Source: Mesorhizobium xinjiangense (GTDB taxonomy: Bacteria > Pseudomonadota > Alphaproteobacteria > Rhizobiales > Rhizobiaceae). Taken from it: 64,000 bases of DNA. The DNA lies in NCBI RefSeq assembly GCF_009749525.1, contig NZ_WOAC01000011.1, positions 62,001 to 126,000 of the forward strand, read 5' to 3'. The position numbers and the translations under genes were made by a program. Of this stretch, positions 53,037 to 61,200 are shown piece by piece (positions within the stretch are counted from its first letter, which is position 1; every line of letters starts with the position of its first letter). The notes under the pieces were generated by a model. That model searched no databases. It worked only from the letters and a program-made list of their open reading frames with translations, and had not been told where the DNA came from.

Positions 53037-53339
53037 TCAGGCCGGCTCGTTCGACCGGGCCCAGACCTCCGGACGCCATTCGGCGATAATTGCTTCGATT
53101 TCGGCGCGATGCTCCGTCGCATAGACCGCGTCGTCCTGCCGGGCGAGCCAGGAAAAGACCACGGCCATGTCCGCCGCAATCTTTCGATCGACCGCGAATA
53201 GATCCGCAATATCGAACCCGCCGAGACTCTCCGCGTTCCACCATGCGAGAATGAAATTCGCGACCCGCCGGGCTTGGCCGGTATCGCTCCTAGCAATTTT
53301 GAGAAGCCGCTGGAAAGCGGCCCAGGTCGGTTCGTCCAT
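53037..53339 (-). CDS. Hypothetical protein, DUF7673-like
   Basis: 100 residues from ATG 53339 (MDEPTWAAFQRLL). The segment LLKIARSDTGQARRVANFILAWWNAESLGGFDIADLFAVDR recurs in small proteins of plasmids and integrative elements; I believe it is a named family but am not sure. Convergent with the PhnA-like gene, whose stop is 12 bases from its own. Confidence 0.68.
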   Translation of the reverse strand: MDEPTWAAFQRLLKIARSDTGQARRVANFILAWWNAESLGGFDIADLFAVDRKIAADMAVVFSWLARQDDAVYATEHRAEIEAIIAEWRPEVWARSNEPA

Positions 53340-53532
53340 TTCCAGTCCCTCGCGCGTTTTGGCCAAGGTAGCTCATAAATGTACCGAATGCACCGGGTCC
53401 GTATCCGCAGATCCCTTGCACATCTGAAGCACGCCAGCAGCAAGTGCGCGCGCTCGCGTCCGACATGACGATCGGCGACGCGGTGTCCGGACGGACGCCG
53501 GCACCATCGACCGGGTGACGCTCGGCATGAGC

Positions 53533-53745
53533 TTACGGTCGATTCGCACCGTCTCGTTGCCGCCTGGCAAGCTCCCGAATGGCGCTCAGCGCGTCCTTCA
53601 CCGCATCGAAACCCATGACGCCACAATCGTCATAGAAGAAGTGACCTAGCCGAAGGGTCACGATGATCCCGTTGCCCAATTCGCGCTCGTCGTCCCAATG
53701 CTCGACAAGCGGGTGAGTCGGGGCTTCCCGAAATCCTCGGCTCAT
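53533..53745 (-). CDS. Small hypothetical protein (70 residues)
   Basis: MSRGFREAPTHPLVEHWDDERELGNG, then IVTLRLGHFFYDDCGVMGFDAVKDALSAIRELARRQRDG; the middle is beta-rich with a C-terminal helix. Its ATG overlaps the stop of the upstream 84-residue gene by 4 bases, evidence that both are real. No known family. Confidence 0.6.
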   Translation of the reverse strand: MSRGFREAPTHPLVEHWDDERELGNGIIVTLRLGHFFYDDCGVMGFDAVKDALSAIRELARRQRDGANRP

Positions 53746-53996
53746 GGGGCGCCCTCCCCGTCATCAACGGTTCGGCCGCCCCCAACCGCGGCAGCTGCTG
53801 TATCGTAGAGATCGAGTGCACGCACGATCCGCTCGCAATCGTCATCGAACCGGTCGATCTGCGACCGGGAACCCGCGACAAGCGTGCCGATGTGGCGTTC
53901 CTTTCCCGGCGCAAAGTAAAAAAGGTTGCGCCGATTTCCGTAGACAGTTGCCGTCGCTACATAGTGTCCGGCGTGCAGGTCATCTGGCTTGCTCAT
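53742..53996 (-). CDS. Small hypothetical protein (84 residues)
   Basis: Starts MSKPDDLHAGHYVATATVYGNRRNLFYFAPGKERHIG and ends in TVDDGEGAP; a probable small alpha/beta protein. It lies one base after the next upstream gene and overlaps the downstream one by 4 bases. No recognised family. Confidence 0.6.
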   Translation of the reverse strand: MSKPDDLHAGHYVATATVYGNRRNLFYFAPGKERHIGTLVAGSRSQIDRFDDDCERIVRALDLYDTAAAAVGGGRTVDDGEGAP

Positions 53997-53997
53997 C

Positions 53998-54393
53998 TCA
54001 GCGTCCTCTCGCCGCGTCGGCAACGATGGCGTCTGCCTTCGCGATCGTCGCCATTGCTCGCGGAAGCCAATGCTCAAACTCATGCCGCGATAATCCCATT
54101 GGCCGGGCGGGTTCCTTCAACAGAGCGAGGAGATCATCAAAGAAATCGGCCTTGCGCTGAATGGTTTCATCGAACCGATCGGGCACGGCAATGGTCGTTC
54201 CAGCATAGGCCGTTCGGCCCTTCCAGATGCCGGTCACATAGGTTTCGCCGGAGGTCTCGACATCCTCCTTGCCGTCTCCCCAGCCTTCGTCCGCGATCGC
54301 CAACTCGCAGGCGGCCTCGGACGTCGTCGCTTCATAGGTGCGCTGCCGATAAACGGGCAGGCGATAGGTGGCCTCGATCGTATAGAGCGGCAT
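53998..54393 (-). CDS. Hypothetical protein (131 residues)
   Basis: MPLYTIEATYRLPVYRQRTYEATTSEAACELAIADEGWGDGKEDVET gives a beta-rich N-terminal domain (with CELAIADEGW) followed by a helical C-terminal region with LSRHEFEHWLPRAMATIAKADAIV. Preceded by an AGGAGGAC ribosome site. Part of the minus-strand chain of unknown genes; function unknown. Confidence 0.62.
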   Translation of the reverse strand: MPLYTIEATYRLPVYRQRTYEATTSEAACELAIADEGWGDGKEDVETSGETYVTGIWKGRTAYAGTTIAVPDRFDETIQRKADFFDDLLALLKEPARPMGLSRHEFEHWLPRAMATIAKADAIVADAARGR

Positions 54394-54432
54394 TGTGGTC
54401 CTCCTTTCTTGATGCTGATTGGTGTGTCGTGA

Positions 54433-54762
54433 TCACGCAGCCTGGGCATTGGCTGGCAACAGCCGCTCCCGCAAGGCGGCGATGGCCTTGTCCTGTCGCG
54501 CGAGCTTGCGTGACAATGCGTCGATCTCGGGCTGCCGCTCGGCGGTGATGGCCGCCAGATTGGCGCGATAGCGTTCAAGGAACGCGCTCGCATCGGGCGG
54601 CTTTCCCCCGCGATACGCCGTGCGTTTTGGTTTCAGGCCTGGGATCAGCGCCGTCATGCGGCGCGTGATCTGGCGCTCGATGATGTCGAGCTGGTGCTGG
54701 GTCTGCCGGCGAGCCTCCTCCATACGAAGTAGCTGCGCGCGGCGGTCGCATGACACGATCAT
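54433..54762 (-). CDS. Coiled-coil hypothetical protein (109 residues)
   Basis: Two long helices (ARRQTQHQLDIIERQITRRMTAL and PEIDALSRKLARQDKAIAALRERLL) separated by a basic linker with KPKRTAYRGG predict a coiled coil. ATG overlaps the stop of the 54759-55646 gene (ATGA). It may act as a dimerising partner of a neighbour. No known family. Confidence 0.62.
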   Translation of the reverse strand: MIVSCDRRAQLLRMEEARRQTQHQLDIIERQITRRMTALIPGLKPKRTAYRGGKPPDASAFLERYRANLAAITAERQPEIDALSRKLARQDKAIAALRERLLPANAQAA

Positions 54763-55646
54763 GCCACTCTCCCGCGCTGCCAGCCGATGAAGTCGGATGG
54801 CCCGCCATAGACACGGTGCCGACCGGGATCGATCACGAAACCGAACTGACCGACGTCATATTCTGACGAGGGGACAAGAAAGCGCCGTTCCTCGGTTCCG
54901 GCGCCGCGTTTGCCGCCAGGGGTCGCGACGCATTCGACGAAACCCTTTTCGTGGCTGGACGTGATCGCCGAGATCACGATCCAGTCGTTGGCGTGTTCAA
55001 GCTCGAAGGCTCGTTGGTCCTTCGTGCGGGATTCGCCCGGCTGCAGGACGGTGCCGAAGATCGTCTCCCAGGCATCCGGCCAGGAATCCTTGATCGTTCG
55101 TTCCGCGCAGCGCCGCTCAAAGGCAGTGAAGAGATGCGGGTAGGTGAGCGCAACAATTGCCCAGCACTCATCCTCTTCGTACCATCCGCCCGGTGCCCGA
55201 AGCTTGGGGTGAACCCTGCGGTTCCGTTCGCTTGAAAGGTGGAAGCCGCCGTGCCCTGCCGTGGAGTGGCAGGTGACGCCCTCGGCAAAGACGGTCGCAC
55301 CCTGCGATGCGCCCCAGGGCGTGTTGGCACGGGAATGGATTTCCGTGCGGCCCAGCGCACGTTTTTCGCGTTGATGCTCAGCGTTTTCCAGCACGCGGGC
55401 TCGAAATGCCGCCTCGTCGGCAAGATCCCCGGAATGACCGTAGAAATCCTCGCGGGTCCATTCGTCCATCGGCTTGCGGAGTCGCCATGCCGCGACAAGG
55501 AAAGGCCGGCCATCACGGGCCGGCGCCATGGCGAAAGCCGTATCGCCGACGAGCGCGACGGTCATGCCGTCGGCGCTGCGGCCAAATGAAACCCCCGGAG
55601 ATCCGGGGGTCGCATCCGGCTGGGCCGGAAGATCGATGGCGTTCAT
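54759..55646 (-). CDS. DUF7007-like hypothetical protein
   Basis: 295 residues. The block TPWGASQGATVFAEGVTCHSTAGHGGFHLS followed by GWYEEDECWAIVALTYPHLF is conserved in plasmid proteins, with histidines and a cysteine that could form a catalytic or metal site. The C-terminal part (PSSEYDVGQFGFVIDPGRHRVYGG) is beta-rich. Overlaps both neighbours by 4 bases. Function unknown. Confidence 0.68.
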   Translation of the reverse strand: MNAIDLPAQPDATPGSPGVSFGRSADGMTVALVGDTAFAMAPARDGRPFLVAAWRLRKPMDEWTREDFYGHSGDLADEAAFRARVLENAEHQREKRALGRTEIHSRANTPWGASQGATVFAEGVTCHSTAGHGGFHLSSERNRRVHPKLRAPGGWYEEDECWAIVALTYPHLFTAFERRCAERTIKDSWPDAWETIFGTVLQPGESRTKDQRAFELEHANDWIVISAITSSHEKGFVECVATPGGKRGAGTEERRFLVPSSEYDVGQFGFVIDPGRHRVYGGPSDFIGWQRGRVA

Positions 55647-56119
55647 GCTGCCGTCCTCCCCTCGACAACATCGGCCGCGGCCTCGTCGGCGGTGACCTCC
55701 TTAAGGACTGCATTCGGATAGCCATGCCGCGTCAGCCATTCCTCTGCGTCCTGCCCGTTGTCGCCGACATGGACCAACTCTGCGTCAGGACCTGGTCGCT
55801 CCAGAACCAACACCGATCCCGCCGCCGGACGCTCAACGATCGAGAAGCTGAGATCGGTATTGACCGAAAAGCTGCGCAAGACGCGCATAACGATAACGGA
55901 GCGGCTCCCGATATCCTGCATGTGCAGAGTGATCTCGGCCGGGATGTCGGTATAGCCGACCATCGTTTTTCCGCGTTTGCGGATGAGCCGACCGCGGTTG
56001 TTGCGCTCAAGCCAGGCCTGAAGCTTCTTGCGGTGGCGTTCGGGAGGACGTGGAGTGCCATCGTTGAATTCTATGATCGAACCCAACGGGGCGTGCTCAA
56101 AAACCAAATGTGCGGACAT
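55643..56119 (-). CDS. Hypothetical protein (158 residues)
   Basis: MSAHLVFEHAPLGSIIEFNDGTPRPPERHRKKLQAWLERN opens with a possible basic DNA-binding helix, then KTMVGYTDIPAEITLHMQDIG and a C-terminal GDNGQDAEEWLTRHGY. Overlaps the downstream gene start by 4 bases. No family recognised. A terminator separates it from the ParB-domain gene upstream. Confidence 0.62.
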   Translation of the reverse strand: MSAHLVFEHAPLGSIIEFNDGTPRPPERHRKKLQAWLERNNRGRLIRKRGKTMVGYTDIPAEITLHMQDIGSRSVIVMRVLRSFSVNTDLSFSIVERPAAGSVLVLERPGPDAELVHVGDNGQDAEEWLTRHGYPNAVLKEVTADEAAADVVEGRTAA

Positions 56120-56153
56120 GGGTTTCTCCAGTTTTTACGGTGTGAAAATAGAA

Positions 56154-56178
56154 CCGCCGCCGGTGGTGCCGGCGGCGG
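56154..56178 (-). terminator. Rho-independent terminator of the ParB-domain gene
   Basis: CCGCCGCCGG and CCGGCGGCGG form a perfect 10-bp stem with a 5-base loop. On the minus strand it is followed by TTCTATTTTC, 30 bases past the gene's stop. Confidence 0.75.
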
Positions 56179-56207
56179 GGTGACGTCGGAAGGCAGTGGG
56201 AGGCCTG

Positions 56208-57899
56208 TTACTCGGCCGCCTCGCGGAAGCCTTCGGAGTATTCGTCATTGAGATCGCCGTCCGCTGGGGCCGAATCTTCAGTGAGTTCGTCCTGATGCTC
56301 CGGCGCATCGTCGTCTTCAGACTCTTCGACGGTCTCATTCTTCTTGAGCCACGCGGCGAGGCCTTCTGCATCCGGCGCGAACAAGGCCGCGGGATGCACG
56401 AAATGCCCCTCCTTGAAGTGCTCGACCAAGGCAGCGCGGGTGTCCTTGACTCGCTGACGCGGCAGGACCGGCGTGTCGACGCACGAGGCTTCGAGCGCCG
56501 GACGGGAGAGGCAGGACAGGAACTCTTCCGTGCCCATGTTCGGCAAGAACCCATCGGCGCCAAGCACCTCGCCCGCAACGAGCGCCAGAATGCCGGATTT
56601 GCTGATGTTCTCCCGGCACGAGAGAACATCGATAAGCACGTTGCGCATGGCGACGCGCAACGTGTCCGCGTCGAAGGCGAACTTGCCCTGGGCATCGAAC
56701 AGCATGGCGGCATGACGCCCGAAGCGATTGCCGAAGCGGAAGTCGCCACCAGCGCCAGAGTCGACGCGGACGTTCTGGCCGGCGAATGCCAGAATCAGTA
56801 GCGCCATCAGCGTATCGTCTTCGATCGGCGCCCGAGCGAGCGCCTCATGCAGCGCATCCGTACGCAGATCGCCGATCATGTCGATGCCCTTGCGCGTGAC
56901 ATCAGGGCGAGGTTTCGAGACCACAACCGGCTCCTCGGCCGCGCCATTGCCCTTGGCCTTCTTCTTGTCCTCAGGCATGCGGTAGTGGACTGACTGCACC
57001 TTGCCGTCGCGGTCGAGATACATGGCAACGTGATCGGACTTCGACGGCTTGCCATAGACGCGCTCTGCCTTCTTCGGCAGTTCGGGCTGGCCCCAGGTGT
57101 TCGCCTCGGTGATGACGCCCTTCTTGGGAAGATTGTTCGTCATCCATTCCTGTTGGGCGCCCAGGAAGGCTTCCACATTGGTGGTATAGCGGCTGTCCTC
57201 ATCCGCTGGCGCGAACAGATCCTCGACCCACGCGATGCCATATGCCTGCGCAAGGTCATCGCCGAAGCTGGCATCGCGCGCATACATGCGGGTCTTCGCC
57301 AGGCCGTTTGCGACGCTCCACCACGAAACCTGCGGATCGCCCTTGGACGGCTTGTGCGCCTTCCATACTTCCTTCTGCTCGTCGAGCGAGGCGGCCGCGA
57401 TGATGCGGAGCTGACGCTCGTCGGGCATGTCGCCCTTGGCCATATGGTCGAGCATAGCCGGCAGCACGTGGGCGAGCAGGCGAAGCTTCTTGATCTGACG
57501 TACCGGCAGGGCGAGAGCGACGGCAATCGCCTCCTCGGTCCAACCGAGTGCAACCAGCCGCTCGATCGCGCGCCACTGATCGACAGGATTGAGGTTTTCG
57601 CGGGCGATGTTCTCGACCATCGAGCGCATCGCACCGCCATCTTCGGCCGCTTCGCCGACCAGAACGGCGATCTCCTCAATTCCCGCGGCGATTGCCTGTT
57701 TCACGCGGCGGTGACCGAACTGGATGACGAAGCCGTTGCCGCCATCAGTCTGTGGGGCAACGACGGGCGGTTGTACGACGCCGACGGCCTTGATGGTCGC
57801 CAGCAGCAATGCGTCTGCCTGCGGGCTGGATTTGCTCCGGCGGGCCCGGTCAGGATTTTCTATCAGCGAACGCGGATCGACAATCTTGATTTCCATGGG
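56208..57899 (-). CDS. Extended ParB/Spo0J-domain protein (563 residues)
   Basis: Starts MEIKIVDPRSLIENPDR with AAGGAG upstream; a longer frame to 58103 is leader sequence. The N-terminal ParB domain has VGVVQPPVVA, the GHRRVKQAIAAG CTP-binding-type loop and MVENIARENLNPVDQWRAI, then a helix-turn-helix (WTEEAIAVALALPVRQIKKLRLL). The remaining 300 residues are unlike partition ParB and end in an acidic tail (ESEDDDAPEHQDELTED). No ParA gene adjoins it. It may act with the methylase-helicase encoded upstream rather than in partition. Confidence 0.85.
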   Translation of the reverse strand, partial: PMEIKIVDPRSLIENPDRARRSKSSPQADALLLATIKAVGVVQPPVVAPQTDGGNGFVIQFGHRRVKQAIAAGIEEIAVLVGEAAEDGGAMRSMVENIARENLNPVDQWRAIERLVALGWTEEAIAVALALPVRQIKKLRLLAHVLPAMLDHMAKGDMPDERQLRIIAAASLDEQKEVWKAHKPSKGDPQVSWWSVANGLAKTRMYARDASFGDDLAQAYGIAWVEDLFAPADEDSRYTTNVEAFLGAQQEWMTNNLPKKGVITEANTWGQPELPKKAERVYGKPSKSDHVAMYLDRDGKVQSVHYRMPEDKKKAKGNGAAEEPVVVSKPRPDVTRKGIDMIGDLRTDALHEALARAPIEDDTLMALLILAFAGQNVRVDSGAGGDFRFGNRFGRHAAMLFDAQGKFAFDADTLRVAMRNVLIDVLSCRENISKSGILALVAGEVLGADGFLPNMGTEEFLSCLSRPALEASCVDTPVLPRQRVKDTRAALVEHFKEGHFVHPAALFAPDAEGLAAWLKKNETVEESEDDDAPEHQDELTEDSAPADGDLNDEYSEGFREAAE

Positions 57900-58250
57900 G
57901 ATGCTCCTTCTCAGGGTTTCGGGACGCGGCGACTTACCGGTCCTTCTGCGTCTTCTTCCCGAAGACATCCCCCGGCCCGCGGAGCGGGCGGGCCGGTGCA
58001 ACTGCGGCCGAGCATCCCTGTCCGGCCGGACAAGCGGGGCTGACAGCCCTGCGCAGGACGACGGGCCGGGATTGCGAGCGGCGCGGTTGAGCGCCAGCGG
58101 CACCGGTCAGACCGATCTGCGAGCGGAGTTTTCCCCTCACATTTCCTCTTTTCCTTTCCTTGGACCGAAAGGGCAGCAATGCCGTCGACGTAACCATCGA
58201 CATGAAAAGAGCCAGCCAAGCCTGTCGGCGCGGCTGGCTCGAAGGTCGGG
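57900..58250. other. Upstream region of the ParB-domain gene
   Basis: About 350 bases without a gene. It holds the second copy of the shared leader element (58027-58060) and several GC hairpins such as GGCCCGC/GCGGGCC near 57974-57995. Confidence 0.45.
58027..58060 (-). repeat. Leader element shared with the 51655-52242 gene, copy 2
   Basis: CGGACAAGC, a hairpin of GGGGCT and AGCCCT, and GCGCAGGACG, about 130 bases upstream of the ParB-domain start on the minus strand. See copy 1 at 52381. Confidence 0.5.
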
Positions 58251-61200
58251 TCAGGCAGCCATCTGAGCAGCGTCATCAGGACGCTCGATATCCATGGCGA
58301 GCGCCTCCTCGATTTCGGCAAGCTGTCGACGTTTTTCCGCGAGCTCGCCGGCGAAGGCGAACTCGCCCTCCTCGTCGCGTGACTGGTACGACGCCAGCCT
58401 GCGGCGGGCGTCGGCTAGACGCTGACGATAGCGTTCCCGCTCCCCCTCGAAATCGCCAAGAGCGTGTTCAAGCCGTGAGACCGCTCCAAGCGGAGTGGTC
58501 GTCACCGGAAGATCGATCTCATAGTCCGCATTGGTGCGTAAGAGCATGGTGGAGTAGCGATAGCCGTCCTTGCCAAAGCGCTGTCCCTCATATTCGAGAT
58601 CGAAACCGCCGATGGAGGCTATGACGCTCGCACCCTCGTGCTGAAGCTGGATAAACGTGAGGATTTCCTTCATGAGCGCCCTACCCGCCTCTTTTCGCTC
58701 GGTGTAGGCTTTGCCGACGACCATCATCGCGAACGCATCCCCATCGGTCGGAATGTAGCGCTCCGTGTCCTGGCCGATTTCTGCAATGCGTCGGTTCGAA
58801 AGCTCGATGTCGCGTTCCGCATCGCGTATCTGCCGGCGGACGGCGTGCTGGTCATCGATATGGGCGGCGCGCAGACGTTCAAGCCGTGCGACGTCAGCCT
58901 CGAGCCCAGCCTTCTGCATCAGGCGTTGATCGCCGGATGCGATCGCCTTTGCCATGGCGAACTGGTTTGCCTGCCCCTCGCCGAGGTCTTCGAGACGGCG
59001 GATCGAAGTGTCGCCGGAGAGTGCCGCTGCGATAAATCTCGCCTTGCGCTCATTGTTCTGCCACATGGTCGCGTCGAGACTACCCTCGGTAGCGTAGGCG
59101 TAGATATCCACCTCGTCATGCTGGTTGCCCTGTCGAACGATGCGGCCCTCGCGTTGCTCGATCTGGGACGGCAGCCACGGCACGTCGAGATGGTGCAGGG
59201 CCTTGAGACGGAGCTGCGCATTGACACCGGTGCCCATCGTCTCCGACGAGCCAATGAGGAAACGGACTTTACCGGCACGAACATCGCCGAACAGGCGCTG
59301 CTTGGCCTCCGACTTCTTGAAGTCCTGCATATAGGCGATTTCTTCTGGAGGCACGCCGAGCCGCACTAACTCGTCACGTATCCAGCGATAGGCTGAGAAC
59401 CCGCGTGATTTCTCCACGCTGATCGTGCCGAGATCGGAAAAGATCATCTGCGCGGCGCCGGGTAGCTCGAACGGCTTGCCGTCCGGTCGGACATAGGTGT
59501 GCCCAGACGTCTCCCTCCAGATCCGGAAGGCGTTGGAGATGAGATTGTTGAGCTTGTTGTCGGGCTCATTGTCGTTGTCGGGGTCGACCAAGCGTAGATC
59601 GATGGCGGCATGGCGGCCATCGGTGATGACCGAGAGGAGGATGTCATCCCCGGGCTCCGGCGGGCGGTCGCGCTCCTCGATGGCCTTGATGCGTGCGTCG
59701 AGTACCATCTGGTAGTGCTTGAATGCTGTGGTTGGCTTCGACGTGAGGATCTGGCGCTTGCCGGTCGAGACCGAGGGAACCTTCACATATTGGCGCAAAT
59801 CCTCCGGCATCACGACGTCCGCAAACGCGCGGAACATCGCAATCAGCTCGGGCACGTTGACGAAACTGGCGAAGCGTGAGACCGGCTTGTATTTGCCAGA
59901 CGGCTGAAGCTCCAGCTCGGTGGTTGTATCGCCGAAGGTCGATGCCCACGCGTCGAACTCGTGCAGGCCGCGCTCCATCAAGGCAGCAAAGCCCATCAGA
60001 CGCTGGACAGAGAACATCTCGCCCAGTGTATTGGTGATCGGCGTGCCGGAGGCGAGCACGAGCGCCCTACCCGGATTCTTCGTCTCCACGAAGCGAGACT
60101 TCACATAGAGGTCCCATGCCCGCTGCGATCCGTTCGGATCGACGCCCTTGAGCGTCGACATGTTCGTGGCGAAGCTGAGTTTACGGAACTCCTGGGCCTC
60201 ATCGACGACAATCTGGTCGACACCGATTTCGCCAATGGTGAGCAGGTCGTCCTTGCGGGTGGAGAGTGCCTCCAGCCGTTCCTGCAAACCCTCTTTCAGG
60301 CGCTCGAGCCGCTTTCGCGATACGCGGTCATCGCTGTCGACCTTGGTGAGCAGCGTTTCGTAGAGTTCCAACTCGTCATGGATCATTCGCTGCTCGAAGG
60401 CCGACGGCACGCCGATGAACTTGAATGCCGAATGGGTGATAATGATCGCGTCCCAATTCGCCGTGGCCGCCCGGCTGAGAAACCGGGCGCGCTTGTCCTT
60501 GGTGAAGTTGGTCTCATCGGCAACAAGGATACGAGCGGTCGGATAGAGTGCCAGGAACTCACGGGCAACCTGCGCCAGGCAATGGCCAGGCACGGTGAGC
60601 ATCGCCTTGTTGATGAGGCCGAGGCGACGTTGCTCCATGATGGCGGCGGCCATTGTCATGGTCTTGCCGGCGCCGACGGCGTGGGCGAGATAGGTTGCGC
60701 CGGCCGAAATAATCCGCCAGATGCCACGTTTCTGGTGCCCATAAAGAACGAAGGCGCCCGAGGCGCCGGGAAGTTGGAGATGGGCGCCGTCAAAGGCTCG
60801 AGGGGCTATATTGTTGAAGCGGTCATTATAAACTCGCGCCAGCCTGTCGGTGCGATCCGGGTCGGACCAGATCCAGCGCTGGAAAGTCTCCTTGATCTTG
60901 TGCAGCTTTTCCTTTGCAGCCTCGGTGTCGACGACATTGAGGACGCGTCGCTCACTGTCGCCGTCCTTCACCGTATCGAAGATCTGCGGCACGCGGCTGT
61001 TCAGCGCGTCGGCAAGCAATTCACCGGCATGGCGGCGTTCGGTGCCCCACACTGACGTCCCATCCGCTGACCAGCCAAGCTGGCGGGCCTCGACCGTCCA
61101 TGAGGCCAGTTCGGGCATGTGGTGGATCTTGATCTCGGCGTTCATCGTCTCCTTGACAAAGGCGACGACATCGGCGGCTGGTATCCACGGAGCGCCGAGG

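Noticed and set aside
57030-58043. A 337-codon plus-strand frame opposite the ParB-domain gene
   Set aside because: Overlaps the strongly supported ParB-domain coding sequence and shows no motifs.
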